Assembly: GCA_937915375.1 (NCBI GenBank)
Contig: CALDMO010000026.1
Location: 1-59,066 of the forward strand
Length of the DNA stretch: 59,066 nucleotides
From: an uncultured Marvinbryantia sp.
GTDB taxonomy: Bacteria; Bacillota; Clostridia; Lachnospirales; Lachnospiraceae
Direction: 5' to 3'
The translations under genes and the position numbers were made by a program. Below the pieces are notes generated by a model, which saw only the letters and a program-made list of their open reading frames with translations, had not been told where the DNA came from and searched no databases. This document shows, piece by piece, positions 11,467 to 20,416 of this stretch (position 1 is the first letter of the stretch; each line of letters begins with the position of its first letter).

Positions 11467-13347
11467 GTGAATGCAGAAATCAGGTGGCTCGATGATCCGC
11501 AGGTGTTTGCCGTAAACCGGGCAGATGCTCATAGTGATCACCGATTCTACAAAAGTGTGGAAGAAGCGGCGGCAGGAAAAAGCTCGTACTGTCAGTCGCT
11601 GAACGGACAATGGAAATTCTATTATTCAAAAAATGCCGCGGAGCGTCCGCAGGAATTTTATCAGGAAGGGTTTGAAGACGGGGAATTTGATCTGATTACC
11701 GTTCCGGGACATATTGAACTGGCTGGATATGACCGCATTCAGTATATCAATACGATGTATCCGTGGGAGGGGCATCTTTATCGGCGTCCGGCATATTTGC
11801 TTGGCGAAGGGGCAAAAGAGGGAATGTTCAGTGAAGCACCGTATAATCCGGTCGGCTCTTACCGCTGCAGATTTGATCTGGAAGAAGGAATGCGCGGGCA
11901 GCGGGTACATATTTGCTTTGAAGGCGTGGAACAGGCGATGTATGTTTGGCTGAACGGCTCGTTTGTCGGATACGCGGAAGATAGTTTTACTCCTTCTGAA
12001 TTTGATCTGACTCCGTATATTCGTGATACAGGAAATGTACTGGCAGTGGAGGTGCATAAAAGAAGTACGGCAGCGTTTCTGGAGGATCAGGATTTTTTCC
12101 GTTTCTTTGGAATTTTTCGGGATGTAAACTTATATGCGCTGCCGAAGGTACACACGCAGGATCTATGGATTCAGCCATCGTATGATCCGGACAGTAAAAA
12201 CGGTGCTTTGAAAGTAGATTTGAAGATGTCTATGCAAGAACCGGCGGCAGGAGAAATCCGTATTTCATTGAAAGATCAGGGAGAGGTGCTGGCTCAGAAG
12301 GTGCTCCGGGCAGAGGAACATCCGGTATGGGAAACGGCGCTTTCCAATCTGCATCCGTGGGAAAACAAAGATCCGTATCTTTATACCATGGAGATTGAAG
12401 TTTACGATAAAAATGGAGTGCTTCTAGAGTTTATTCCGCAAATGTTCGGATTCTGGGATCTGAAAATTGAAAATAAAGTGATGAAATTCAATGGAAAACG
12501 TCTGGTACTCAATGGCGTAAACCGCCATGAATGGAATGCCAGAAGCGGCCGCTGCATTACAGAAGCAGACGAGCAGTCTGATATGGAATGCATGAAGAGA
12601 AATCATATCAATGCCGTGCGTACCTGTCATTATCCGGATCGGCTGACCTGGTATGAGCTGTGTGATAAAAACGGTATTTATATGATGGCGGAAACGAATC
12701 TGGAATCTCATGGATCCTGGCAGAAAATGGGGGCGATTGAGCCGTCCTGGAATGTTCCGGGAAATTCTGACCAGTGGAGAAATGCGGTCCTTGATCGTGC
12801 TGTCAGTAACTTTGAAACGTTTAAAAATCACGTTTCTATTCTGTTCTGGTCTCTTGGAAATGAGTCTTTTGCGGGAAGTGTTCTGACAGAAATGAATCGC
12901 TATTTTAAAGAGATAGATCCGCATCGGCTGGTTCATTATGAAGGCGTTTTTAATAAACCGGATCAGAAACATGAAATTTCCGATATGGAAAGCCGTATGT
13001 ATGCGACGCCGCAGGCGATTGAGGAATACCTGCAGAACGATCCGCCCAAACCCTTCCTGTTGTGTGAGTTTATGCATGACATGGGAAATTCCTGCGGAGG
13101 GTTTGGTTCTTACATGAAACTTCTGGATCAGTATGAAATGTACCAAGGAGGCTTTATCTGGGATTTTATTGATCAGGCGCTTTTGGTAAAAGATGAAGTA
13201 ACCGGAGAAGAAGTGCTGCGTTACGGCGGCGATTTTGATGATCGTCCGTCAGATTATGAGTTTTCGGGAAATGGTATTTTGTTCGCAGACCGAACAGAAA
13301 AACCGGCGATGCAGGAGGTGCGCTATTATTATGACAAATACAGATAA
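11467..13347 (+). CDS. lacL: Beta-galactosidase large subunit (GH2, LacL)
   Basis: Large chain of a two-subunit beta-galactosidase that hydrolyses lactose and related beta-galactosides in the cytoplasm. The GH2 sugar-binding, immunoglobulin-like and TIM-barrel domains follow in order. The acid/base is Glu466 in WSLGNES and the nucleophile Glu534 in LLCEFMHDMGNS. The start is GTG 11467, eight bases after AAGGAGG. The chain ends at residue 626, where single-chain LacZ would continue into the small-chain domain; that domain is encoded by the next gene, which overlaps by 17 bases. This matches the lacL/lacM organisation known from lactic acid bacteria. The intact frame on both sides argues that the split is functional rather than a frameshift. 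Confidence 0.93.
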   Translation: MNAEIRWLDDPQVFAVNRADAHSDHRFYKSVEEAAAGKSSYCQSLNGQWKFYYSKNAAERPQEFYQEGFEDGEFDLITVPGHIELAGYDRIQYINTMYPWEGHLYRRPAYLLGEGAKEGMFSEAPYNPVGSYRCRFDLEEGMRGQRVHICFEGVEQAMYVWLNGSFVGYAEDSFTPSEFDLTPYIRDTGNVLAVEVHKRSTAAFLEDQDFFRFFGIFRDVNLYALPKVHTQDLWIQPSYDPDSKNGALKVDLKMSMQEPAAGEIRISLKDQGEVLAQKVLRAEEHPVWETALSNLHPWENKDPYLYTMEIEVYDKNGVLLEFIPQMFGFWDLKIENKVMKFNGKRLVLNGVNRHEWNARSGRCITEADEQSDMECMKRNHINAVRTCHYPDRLTWYELCDKNGIYMMAETNLESHGSWQKMGAIEPSWNVPGNSDQWRNAVLDRAVSNFETFKNHVSILFWSLGNESFAGSVLTEMNRYFKEIDPHRLVHYEGVFNKPDQKHEISDMESRMYATPQAIEEYLQNDPPKPFLLCEFMHDMGNSCGGFGSYMKLLDQYEMYQGGFIWDFIDQALLVKDEVTGEEVLRYGGDFDDRPSDYEFSGNGILFADRTEKPAMQEVRYYYDKYR

Positions 13348-14287
13348 GCTTCTGCTGGTGTACGGAGATGTGACACTTGGCGTACATGGCAGTGATTTTC
13401 ACTATATTTTTTCTTACCAGACCGGAGGACCGGAATCCATCGTAATGGATGGAAAAGAGTGGCTGTATCGTACGCCGAGACCGACATTCTGGCGTGCGAC
13501 TACAGACAACGATCGTGGAAATAAGTTTTCCCAGAAATCCGCGATGTGGCTGGCGGCAGATATGTTTCTGCCGTGTACCGGATACCGGGTGATCACAGAC
13601 GGCACGGAAAATACAGAACTTACAGCACCGGCAAACAATAAATATAAAAGTGAACAGTATGCGGAGCAGGTAACGATTGTATTTACGTATACAACGGTAA
13701 CTGTTCCAAGTACAACAGTAACGGTAAGTTATACTGTACAGACAGATGGAAAGATGATTGTAGAAGCAGCTTATAGCGGAAAAGAAGGACTTCCACAGCT
13801 TCCGGTGTTTGGAATGCGCTTCATCATGCCGACAAAAGCGGACGGTTATCGCTATGAAGGACTTTCCGGAGAGACCTATCCGGATCGGATGGACGGCGGC
13901 GTGGAAGGTATTTATGAAGTTAAGGGGCTTCCGGTGACGCCGTATCTTGTACCGCAGGAATGCGGTATGCATATGCAGACAAAATGGGCAGAAATTTATC
14001 GTACTTCTGTGCTGGCAAATGAAACCAGAGAGAAAAAACAGACCGGATTTCGTATCAGCAGCGACGGTCAGCCGTTTGCTTTTTCCTGTCTGCCCTATAC
14101 AGCAGAAGAACTGGAAAATGCGACGCATCAGGAAGAGCTCCCGCCGGCAAGGCGGACCGTGCTTTGTGTACTGGGAGCAGTACGCGGCGTAGGCGGTATT
14201 GACAGCTGGGGAGCCGAGGTAGAAGAGGCGTACCATATTCATGCAGACAGAGATATTATGTATCGGTTCTGTATTGAGAAAGCGTAA
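13331..14287 (+). CDS. lacM: Beta-galactosidase small subunit (LacM)
   Basis: Small chain equal to the C-terminal domain of LacZ (Bgal_small_N), needed to complete the active site of LacL. The motif PTFWRATTDNDRGN is characteristic. The start ATG 13331 lies inside the end of lacL and has AGGAGG 12 bases upstream, giving 318 residues, the usual LacM size; the longer frame to 13235 would run deep inside lacL. Translational coupling with lacL is likely because of the 17-base overlap. Confidence 0.93.
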   Translation: MTNTDKLLLVYGDVTLGVHGSDFHYIFSYQTGGPESIVMDGKEWLYRTPRPTFWRATTDNDRGNKFSQKSAMWLAADMFLPCTGYRVITDGTENTELTAPANNKYKSEQYAEQVTIVFTYTTVTVPSTTVTVSYTVQTDGKMIVEAAYSGKEGLPQLPVFGMRFIMPTKADGYRYEGLSGETYPDRMDGGVEGIYEVKGLPVTPYLVPQECGMHMQTKWAEIYRTSVLANETREKKQTGFRISSDGQPFAFSCLPYTAEELENATHQEELPPARRTVLCVLGAVRGVGGIDSWGAEVEEAYHIHADRDIMYRFCIEKA

Positions 14288-14300
14288 AATGTGTTCGCGA

Positions 14301-14329
14301 TTGCTTTTTGGCTGATTTGATGATAGTAT
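14301..14329 (+). promoter_or_regulatory. Promoter of the purine permease gene
   Basis: TTGCTT (14301-14306) and TAGTAT (14324-14329), spacer 17 bases. No purine riboswitch fold is seen in the short leader. Confidence 0.5.
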
Positions 14330-14368
14330 ATCTGTGAAAAAAACGATTGAAAAGTATGGGAGGCGGTT

Positions 14369-15703
14369 ATGAAAACACGAGGAACAATCAATAAAGAACT
14401 ATTTCGGTGGGATGGAAAACCGGGTTGGTTGGAAGCGTTTCCTTTGGCATTGCAGCATGTAGTAGCAATGATTGTGGGATGTGTAACACCGGCGATTATT
14501 GTATCCGGGGCGGCAGGGCTTTCTTCTGCGGATTCGATTATTTTAATTCAGGCAGCGCTGACGATGTCCGCGCTTACGACCTTGATTCAGTTATTTCCTT
14601 TTATAAAGACAAAGCGGATTGCGCTTGGTTCTGCTTTGCCGGTTATCATGGGTATCAGTTTTGCATATGTACCGAGCATGCAGGCTATCGCAGCCGATTA
14701 TGATGTAGGGACGATACTCGGAGCGCAGATTGTCGGTGGTATTGTGGCGGCAATCGTTGGTCTGAATGTAAAAAGAATCCGTAAGTTTTTTCCGCCGCTG
14801 ATTACCGGTACGGTTGTATTTTCTATCGGTCTTTCTCTGTATCCGACTGCCATCAATTATATGGCGGGCGGTGTTGGAAAGGAAGGGTATGGTTCCTGGC
14901 AGAACTGGCTGGTTGCTGTCATCACGCTGCTGATCGTTACCTGTTTAAATCATTTCGGTAAAGGAATCTGGAAATTAGCATCCATTCTGATTGGTATGAT
15001 AGGCGGTTATATTGTAGCTTTAGCAATGGGAATGGTAGATTTTTCTCCAATTGCGTCTGCAGGTGTATTTCAGTTACCGCAGCCATTGCATTTCGGTATT
15101 AAATTTGAACCGTCTTCCTGCGTAGCGATAGCGATTCTGTTTGCAATTAATTCTGTGCAGGCAATCGGTGATTTTTCTGCAACTACTTCGGGCGGAATGG
15201 ATAGAATGCCGACGGATGAGGAACTGCAGGGCGGTATCCTCGCATATGGAGTCAGCAATACGTTCTGTGCATTTTTCGGTGGATTACCAACGGCTACTTA
15301 CAGTCAGAATGTCGGTATTGTGGCGACTACGAAAGTAGTTGCTCGGCGTGTATTTGCGGCAGCAGCAGGGATTCTTCTGGTAGCGGGACTGATTCCGAAA
15401 TTTTCTTCTGTGCTGACTACGATTCCGCAGTGTGTACTCGGCGGCGCGACGATTTCTGTATTTGCATCCATCGCCATGACAGGTATTAAGCTGATTACGA
15501 CGGAACCGATGGATTATAGAAATACAACGGTTGTCGGACTGGCAATCGCGGTTGGCATGGGTGTCACACAGGCGAATGGGGCGCTTGCGCAGTTCCCGGC
15601 CTGGGTAACAACAATCTTCGGAAAATCTCCGGTTGTTTTGGCAACTATCGTGGCAATTGTTCTGAATCTGGTTCTTCCCAGAACGGATAAAAAGAGAGGG
15701 TAA
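14369..15703 (+). CDS. NCS2 nucleobase permease (xanthine/uric acid type)
   Basis: Membrane symporter of the NCS2 (xanthine/uracil permease) family. Fourteen or so hydrophobic segments are seen over 444 residues. Family marks are LQHVVAM early, the QAIGDFSATTSGG stretch in TM8 where the substrate-binding acid normally lies, and the TATYSQNVGIVATTKVVARR signature near residue 320. The NVGIVATTKV form is typical of xanthine or uric acid carriers more than uracil carriers. GGGAGG precedes the start. It stands alone between lacM and the next operon and ends at a good terminator. Confidence 0.88.
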   Translation: MKTRGTINKELFRWDGKPGWLEAFPLALQHVVAMIVGCVTPAIIVSGAAGLSSADSIILIQAALTMSALTTLIQLFPFIKTKRIALGSALPVIMGISFAYVPSMQAIAADYDVGTILGAQIVGGIVAAIVGLNVKRIRKFFPPLITGTVVFSIGLSLYPTAINYMAGGVGKEGYGSWQNWLVAVITLLIVTCLNHFGKGIWKLASILIGMIGGYIVALAMGMVDFSPIASAGVFQLPQPLHFGIKFEPSSCVAIAILFAINSVQAIGDFSATTSGGMDRMPTDEELQGGILAYGVSNTFCAFFGGLPTATYSQNVGIVATTKVVARRVFAAAAGILLVAGLIPKFSSVLTTIPQCVLGGATISVFASIAMTGIKLITTEPMDYRNTTVVGLAIAVGMGVTQANGALAQFPAWVTTIFGKSPVVLATIVAIVLNLVLPRTDKKRG

Positions 15704-15736
15704 AAAAAGGACGCTGTTTTGGGCAGCGTCCTTTTT
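15704..15736 (+). terminator. Terminator of the purine permease gene
   Basis: Perfect GC-rich stem (GGACGCTG with CAGCGTCC) flanked by A-run and T5 run directly after the stop codon. Confidence 0.9.
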
Positions 15737-15841
15737 AATGGAAGACTTTAAAGAAAGTGTTTCGTGCATTGTAGTGGAGGATGCACGATGGATGTTACAA
15801 AACGTTTTGTCGTTTCTTATTTTAGCAGAATGGAAAACAAA

Positions 15842-15934
15842 AACAAGCCGCCCGGGGGGATATTTCTGATATGAATATAATGCATAAAACTATGCAAAAG
15901 TGGAATGCATAAGTATCCCCCCAGGTGGCTTGTT
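15842..15934. promoter_or_regulatory. Large inverted repeat with G6/C6 tracts
   Basis: Arms of 21 bases (15842-15862 and 15914-15934) differ at only two places, both still able to pair as G-U, around a 51-base AT-rich centre. Each arm, read inward, has CCYGGGGGGATA. The centre holds a smaller repeat, TGCATA/TATGCA. The right arm runs into the -35 box of the ABC operon, so it is likely a protein operator or a leader-like fold. G6 tracts recall operators of CsoR/RcnR regulators; no such gene is in the window. Confidence 0.6.
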
Positions 15935-15959
15935 GACAGATAAGCAGCCGTGGTATAGT
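15933..15959 (+). promoter_or_regulatory. Promoter of the nickel/peptide-class ABC operon
   Basis: TTGACA (15933-15938) and TATAGT (15954-15959) with a short 15-base spacer. The first bases of the -35 box belong to the right arm of the large inverted repeat. Confidence 0.55.
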
Positions 15960-16001
15960 GGGTGAGTATTTGAAGAGACAGAAAATCAGGAGGAAGCAGC
16001 A

Positions 16002-17588
16002 ATGAAGAAAAGAATACTGGCGTTACTGGCTGTTTGCTGTATGACAGTTTCCGCACTGGCAGGAAATATCAGCGTTTCAGCGGAGGAAGGAACAAAAGAA
16101 GATGTGATCGTTACCATGCCGACGACATCTGAACCGGCATCCGGTTTTGATCCGGCATATGGCTGGGGAGCGGGCGAGCATGTACATGAGCCGTTGATTC
16201 AGAGCACATTGACCGTGACGACAACCGATTTGCGGATCGGGCTTGATCTGGCAACGGAATATTCTGTCAGCGAAGACGGTCTGGTGTGGACGGTAAAGAT
16301 CCGAGATGATGTGAAATTTACAGACGGGGAAGCTTTGACGGCATCAGATGTAGCGTTCACCTATAATAATTGCCGTGACAATAGCTCTGTTAATGATTTT
16401 TCCATGCTGAAAGAAGCAGTGGCGGTGGACGATACTACGGTAGAATTTCACATGAACCGTCAGTTTTCCATCTGGCCGTATACGATGGCTATTGTAGGAA
16501 TCGTACCGGAGCATGCTTATGATGAAAATTATGGACAGAATCCGATCGGTTCCGGCAGATATATCATGAAGCAGTGGGATAAGGGACAACAGGTGATTTT
16601 TGAGGCGAATCCGGACTATTATGGGGAAGCGCCGAAGATGAAAAAAGTAACGATTCTGTTTATGGAAGAGGATGCGGCGCTGGCGGCTGCACAGGCAGGT
16701 CAGGTAGACGTGGCTCATACGGCGGCTTCCTATTCTGATATGGAGATCGGAGGCTACAGTCTGTTCCGAGCGGCGTCAGTTGATAACCGCGGTTTTAATC
16801 TTCCGGCAACTCCGGCAGAAGAGATGGACGGCATAGTGGTTGGGAATGATTTTACCAGTGATGTGGACGTAAGACGCGCGATTAATATCGGACTTGACCG
16901 TGAAGAGATGATTCAGAATGTATTAAATGGATATGGAACTCCGGCATATAGTGTTTGCGACAAAATGCCATGGTATAATGAGGCTGCCGAAGTAGCATAT
17001 GATTTTGAAAAGGCTGTGGAAATTCTCGAAAATGCAGGCTGGGTTGCGGGCGAGGACGGTATCCGTGAAAAAGACGGTGTGCGTGCAGAAATGTCCATGT
17101 TATACTCGGCAGGTGATTCCGTGCGTCAGGCGCTGGCAGAGGATGTGAAAAATCAGCTGGCAGAGCTTGGAATTGCTGTGACGACAGAGGGCGTTGGCTG
17201 GGATACTGCTTATACACGTGCGCAGAGTGAACCGCTCATGTGGGGCTGGGGTGCGCATACACCGATGGAACTGTACAATATTTACCATACGATGGAGGAT
17301 GACGGACTGGCGGATTACTCACCGTACGCGAATGAGACGGTGGATAAATACATGGATGAAGCGTTGGCCGGAAACGATCTGGAAGCAACGTATGAGCTGT
17401 GGCAGAAGGCGCAGTGGGATGGTGAAAACGGAATCATCCAGGATGGCGATATTCCGTGGATCTGGCTGTGCAATGTCGATCATCTTTATTTTGTAAAAGA
17501 CGGCTTGACAGTTGCCGAGCAGAAAGTTCATCCGCATGGACATGGATGGTCGATTGTAAATAATGTAGATCAGTGGTCCTGGAACTAA
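16002..17588 (+). CDS. ABC transporter substrate-binding protein, family 5 (nickel/peptide class)
   Basis: Extracellular solute receptor of the SBP_bac_5 family (NikA/DppA/OppA). It has an N-terminal signal peptide ending near VSA-EEG but no lipobox cysteine. The LTASDVAFTYN and GSGRYIMKQWDKGQQVIFEANPDYYG stretches are family landmarks. A histidine cluster, HPHGHGW, at residues 510-516 near the C-terminus suggests binding of a transition metal or its chelate; peptide binding remains possible. AGGAGG lies eight bases before the start. It is the first gene of a five-gene operon with two permeases and two ATPases, and a GC-rich hairpin follows it. Confidence 0.85.
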   Translation: MKKRILALLAVCCMTVSALAGNISVSAEEGTKEDVIVTMPTTSEPASGFDPAYGWGAGEHVHEPLIQSTLTVTTTDLRIGLDLATEYSVSEDGLVWTVKIRDDVKFTDGEALTASDVAFTYNNCRDNSSVNDFSMLKEAVAVDDTTVEFHMNRQFSIWPYTMAIVGIVPEHAYDENYGQNPIGSGRYIMKQWDKGQQVIFEANPDYYGEAPKMKKVTILFMEEDAALAAAQAGQVDVAHTAASYSDMEIGGYSLFRAASVDNRGFNLPATPAEEMDGIVVGNDFTSDVDVRRAINIGLDREEMIQNVLNGYGTPAYSVCDKMPWYNEAAEVAYDFEKAVEILENAGWVAGEDGIREKDGVRAEMSMLYSAGDSVRQALAEDVKNQLAELGIAVTTEGVGWDTAYTRAQSEPLMWGWGAHTPMELYNIYHTMEDDGLADYSPYANETVDKYMDEALAGNDLEATYELWQKAQWDGENGIIQDGDIPWIWLCNVDHLYFVKDGLTVAEQKVHPHGHGWSIVNNVDQWSWN

Positions 17589-17609
17589 AAGGATTCAGGA
17601 AAAACACAG

Positions 17610-17633
17610 GCCGGGGAATTGTGCTTCCCCGGC
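17610..17633 (+). other. Intergenic hairpin after the solute-receptor gene
   Basis: Nine-bp GC-rich stem (17610-17618 with 17625-17633) with a six-base loop and no T-run. Such hairpins after the receptor gene usually protect its mRNA end and keep the receptor in excess over the permeases. Confidence 0.5.
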
Positions 17634-17669
17634 AAATATGCGTTTATAAAGAGTTAGGTGACAGACAAT

Positions 17670-18650
17670 ATGGGAAGAAAAATAGGACTGAATATTATAA
17701 AAATGGTGCTGCTCGTGCTGGCAGTCAGCATTCTGGCATTTATTCTGATGACGGCATCACCGATTGATCCGCTGCAGGCAAATGTTGGACAGGCGGCGCT
17801 TGGCAGCATGAGTCAGGAACAGATTGCTAAGTTGGAAGAATACTGGGGTGTGGGAGCACCGCCGGTGCAGCGTTATCTGGCATGGGCAAAAGATTTTTTT
17901 AGCGGAGATATGGGAGTATCGCTTTTATATCGTCAGGATGTGAGTAAGGTAATTGCTGTAAAACTTGGAAATTCATTATTTTTGATGGTGATCGCCTGGA
18001 TTTTATCCGGAGTTTTTGGATTTATTCTCGGAGTTTTGGCAGGTATGAATCGAGGCAGAGCGATTGATAAGGTGATCAAGGGATATTGTCTGGTGATTTC
18101 CAGTACACCGGCATTCTGGATCGCCATGCTGCTGTTGATTGTATTTGGTGTTTGGCTGCAATGGCTGCCGATTGGCCTTAGCGTACCAATCGGTGTTGAG
18201 GCAAGCGGTGTAACTTTTCTGGACCGCGTGCGTCACGCGATTCTTCCGGCGGTAACATTATCGATCACCGGAGTTTCTAATATCGCCATGCACACCAGAG
18301 AAAAAATGATTGATATTATGGAGAGTGATTATGTACTGTTTGCGAGAGTGCGCGGAGAGAGTCGATGGCAGATTTTTAAAAATCATGGTTTCCGCAATGT
18401 GATTGCTCCGGCAGTAACGCTGCAGTTTGCCGCGATCAGTGAGATTTTCGGTGGCTCCGTGTTGGTGGAGCAGGTGTTTTCCTATCCGGGACTGGGACAG
18501 GCGGCGGTCAGCGCCGGGCTTGGCAGCGATCTGCCGCTTCTGATGGCGATTACTGTGATCAGCGCGCTGTTTGTTTTTGGCGGCAATTTGATTGCAAATA
18601 TTTTATACGGCGTGATTGATCCACGTATCCGCAGAGGAGGCAGAAAATGA
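17670..18650 (+). CDS. ABC transporter permease (NikB/DppB type)
   Basis: First membrane subunit of the importer. The DppB-type N-terminal helix is followed by the BPD_transp_1 domain with the EAA-loop region FARVRGESRWQIFKNHGFRNVIAP. ATG 17670 was preferred because AGGTG lies nine bases upstream; GTG 17658 in the same frame is a possible alternative adding four residues. It overlaps the next permease gene by four bases (ATGA), a sign of translational coupling. Confidence 0.87.
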   Translation: MGRKIGLNIIKMVLLVLAVSILAFILMTASPIDPLQANVGQAALGSMSQEQIAKLEEYWGVGAPPVQRYLAWAKDFFSGDMGVSLLYRQDVSKVIAVKLGNSLFLMVIAWILSGVFGFILGVLAGMNRGRAIDKVIKGYCLVISSTPAFWIAMLLLIVFGVWLQWLPIGLSVPIGVEASGVTFLDRVRHAILPAVTLSITGVSNIAMHTREKMIDIMESDYVLFARVRGESRWQIFKNHGFRNVIAPAVTLQFAAISEIFGGSVLVEQVFSYPGLGQAAVSAGLGSDLPLLMAITVISALFVFGGNLIANILYGVIDPRIRRGGRK

Positions 18651-19477
18651 AAAAACAAAGCTGGAATCAAAGAAAAACTCTGCTGGTGTGGCTGATTCTG
18701 TCGCTTGCGTATCTGCTGGCCGTCTGTGTCGGCGGCAGCTTTTGCGGGGAAGCGGCACAGACGACGGATTTTGCCAGAAAAAACATTGCCCCGTGTCTGC
18801 GTTATCCGTTTGGTACGGATTGGCTGGGGCGGGATATGTTTGTACGCACCGTGCGCGGACTTTCTATCAGTATTATCATCGGTGTTTTAGCGGCGGCGGT
18901 CAGCGCTCTGATGGCATTTTTACTCGGAATTGTGTCCGCGACGATGGGAAAGGCGGCGGACGCGGCAGTGACTTGGTTTATTGATCTGATTATGGGCGTA
19001 CCGCATATGCTGCTGTTGATCCTGATCTGCGTGGCCTGTGGGCGTGGTCTGAAAGGGGTGATCATCGGCGTGGCGCTGACACACTGGACTTCGCTGGCGC
19101 GTCTGATCCGCGGCGAGGTATTACAGTTAAAAGAACAGAATTATATTAAAATTGCACAGAAACTTGGAAAAGGAAAATGGTACATTGCCATGAGGCATAT
19201 GGCGCCGCATCTGTTTCCGCAGTTTGTTGTAGGATTGGTTTTGCTATTTCCACACGCGATCCTGCATGAATCGAGCATTACTTTTTTGGGCTTTGGACTT
19301 TCTAATGAGCAGCCGGCCATTGGCGTCATTTTGTCTGAAGCGATGAAATATTTAATTACCGGGAAATGGTGGCTGGCATTGTTTCCGGGGATAATGCTGG
19401 TATTGACGGTGGTTTGTTTTTACACGTTAGGGGAATCGATGCGAAAATTGATCGATCCGGCCAGCGCGCATGAGTAG
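18647..19477 (+). CDS. ABC transporter permease (NikC/DppC type)
   Basis: Second membrane subunit of the importer. Features are the DppC-type FGTDWLGRDMFVR segment after the first helix and the EAA loop IKIAQKLGKGKWYIAMRHMAPHL. The 276-residue length is normal. The start lies in an ATGA overlap with the preceding permease and follows GGAGGC. Ends nine bases before the first ATPase gene. Confidence 0.88.
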   Translation: MKKQSWNQRKTLLVWLILSLAYLLAVCVGGSFCGEAAQTTDFARKNIAPCLRYPFGTDWLGRDMFVRTVRGLSISIIIGVLAAAVSALMAFLLGIVSATMGKAADAAVTWFIDLIMGVPHMLLLILICVACGRGLKGVIIGVALTHWTSLARLIRGEVLQLKEQNYIKIAQKLGKGKWYIAMRHMAPHLFPQFVVGLVLLFPHAILHESSITFLGFGLSNEQPAIGVILSEAMKYLITGKWWLALFPGIMLVLTVVCFYTLGESMRKLIDPASAHE

Positions 19478-19486
19478 GAGGCCGTT

Positions 19487-20416
19487 ATGGAAGAAAGAAA
19501 ACCGGTACTTGAAATCAGACATATGAATATTTCCTTTTGCCAGTACACGAAGGGACTGCGGCAGATGGAGCTTCCGGTAATTCGTGATCTGAGCGTTACC
19601 ATCCATGAGGGAGAATTGGTGGCTGTGGTAGGATCTTCCGGCAGCGGCAAGAGCCTTTTGGCACATGCAGTGATGGGAATTCTTCCATATAATGCAACAC
19701 TTGGAGGAGAGATGATCTATCAGGGGGAACCTTTGACACAGAAGCGTATCGAGAAACTGCGCGGTACGGAAATCGTGCTGGTGCCGCAGAGTACCTCCTA
19801 TCTGGATCCATTGATGAAGGTTGGGAAACAGATCTGTAAGGGAAGTAAGGACGAGAATAAAAAGAAAAAATTAAATGAAATTTTTAAAAGCTATTCGTTG
19901 GATGAGCAGGTGCAGGAACAATATCCGTTTGAACTGTCCGGCGGTATGACGAGACGTATCATGAACTCCACCGCGATGATTGAATCACCGAAGCTGGTGA
20001 TTGCGGATGAACCTACGCCCGGAATGCATCTGAAAGTAGCGAAAAGAGCGATGGAACATTTCCGCGAATTGGCGGATATGGGCGCAGGTGTGCTGGTAAT
20101 TACGCACGATCTGGAATTGGCGCTTGAGACGGCGGATAAAGTGATCGTTTTTTATGCCGGACATACAGTTGAAGAAGCGAATGCGGCAGATTTTCAGTCG
20201 GAAGAAACACTGCGCCATCCGTATACAAAAGCGCTTTGGCGGGCGATTCCGGGAAACGGTTTTTCTTATATAAAGGGAGTACAGCCATATGCCAAGGAAA
20301 TGCCGCAGGGATGTCCGTTTGCGCCGCGATGTGAGCGGCGTACATCGGAATGTGAAGGAAAGATTCCTTATCGAAAAGTGAGAGACGGTTATGTGAGGTG
20401 CCTGTATGATACTTGA
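19487..20416 (+). CDS. ABC transporter ATPase (NikD/DppD type)
   Basis: ATP-hydrolysing subunit of the importer. Walker A is GSSGSGKS, the signature is LSGGMTRR, Walker B is LVIADEPT, and the switch histidine is in VITHDLE. A C-terminal oligopeptide-type extension with CPFAPRCERRTSEC may bind an iron-sulphur cluster, as in DppD. The signature has M in place of the usual Q. AGGAGG precedes the ATG. Overlaps the next ATPase by 11 bases. Confidence 0.87.
   Translation: MEERKPVLEIRHMNISFCQYTKGLRQMELPVIRDLSVTIHEGELVAVVGSSGSGKSLLAHAVMGILPYNATLGGEMIYQGEPLTQKRIEKLRGTEIVLVPQSTSYLDPLMKVGKQICKGSKDENKKKKLNEIFKSYSLDEQVQEQYPFELSGGMTRRIMNSTAMIESPKLVIADEPTPGMHLKVAKRAMEHFRELADMGAGVLVITHDLELALETADKVIVFYAGHTVEEANAADFQSEETLRHPYTKALWRAIPGNGFSYIKGVQPYAKEMPQGCPFAPRCERRTSECEGKIPYRKVRDGYVRCLYDT

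Noticed and set aside
13235..13347. lacL/lacM split as a frameshift of one lacZ gene
   Set aside because: lacM has its own ribosome binding site and start and the sizes match known LacL and LacM chains, so a true two-gene arrangement is more likely.
15876..15881. TATAAT inside the large inverted repeat
   Set aside because: The matching -35 position is a G-run with no resemblance to TTGACA; treated as part of the AT-rich centre.
17610..17633. Terminator between receptor and permease of the nickel/peptide operon
   Set aside because: No T-run follows the stem, so it is listed as an mRNA hairpin instead.
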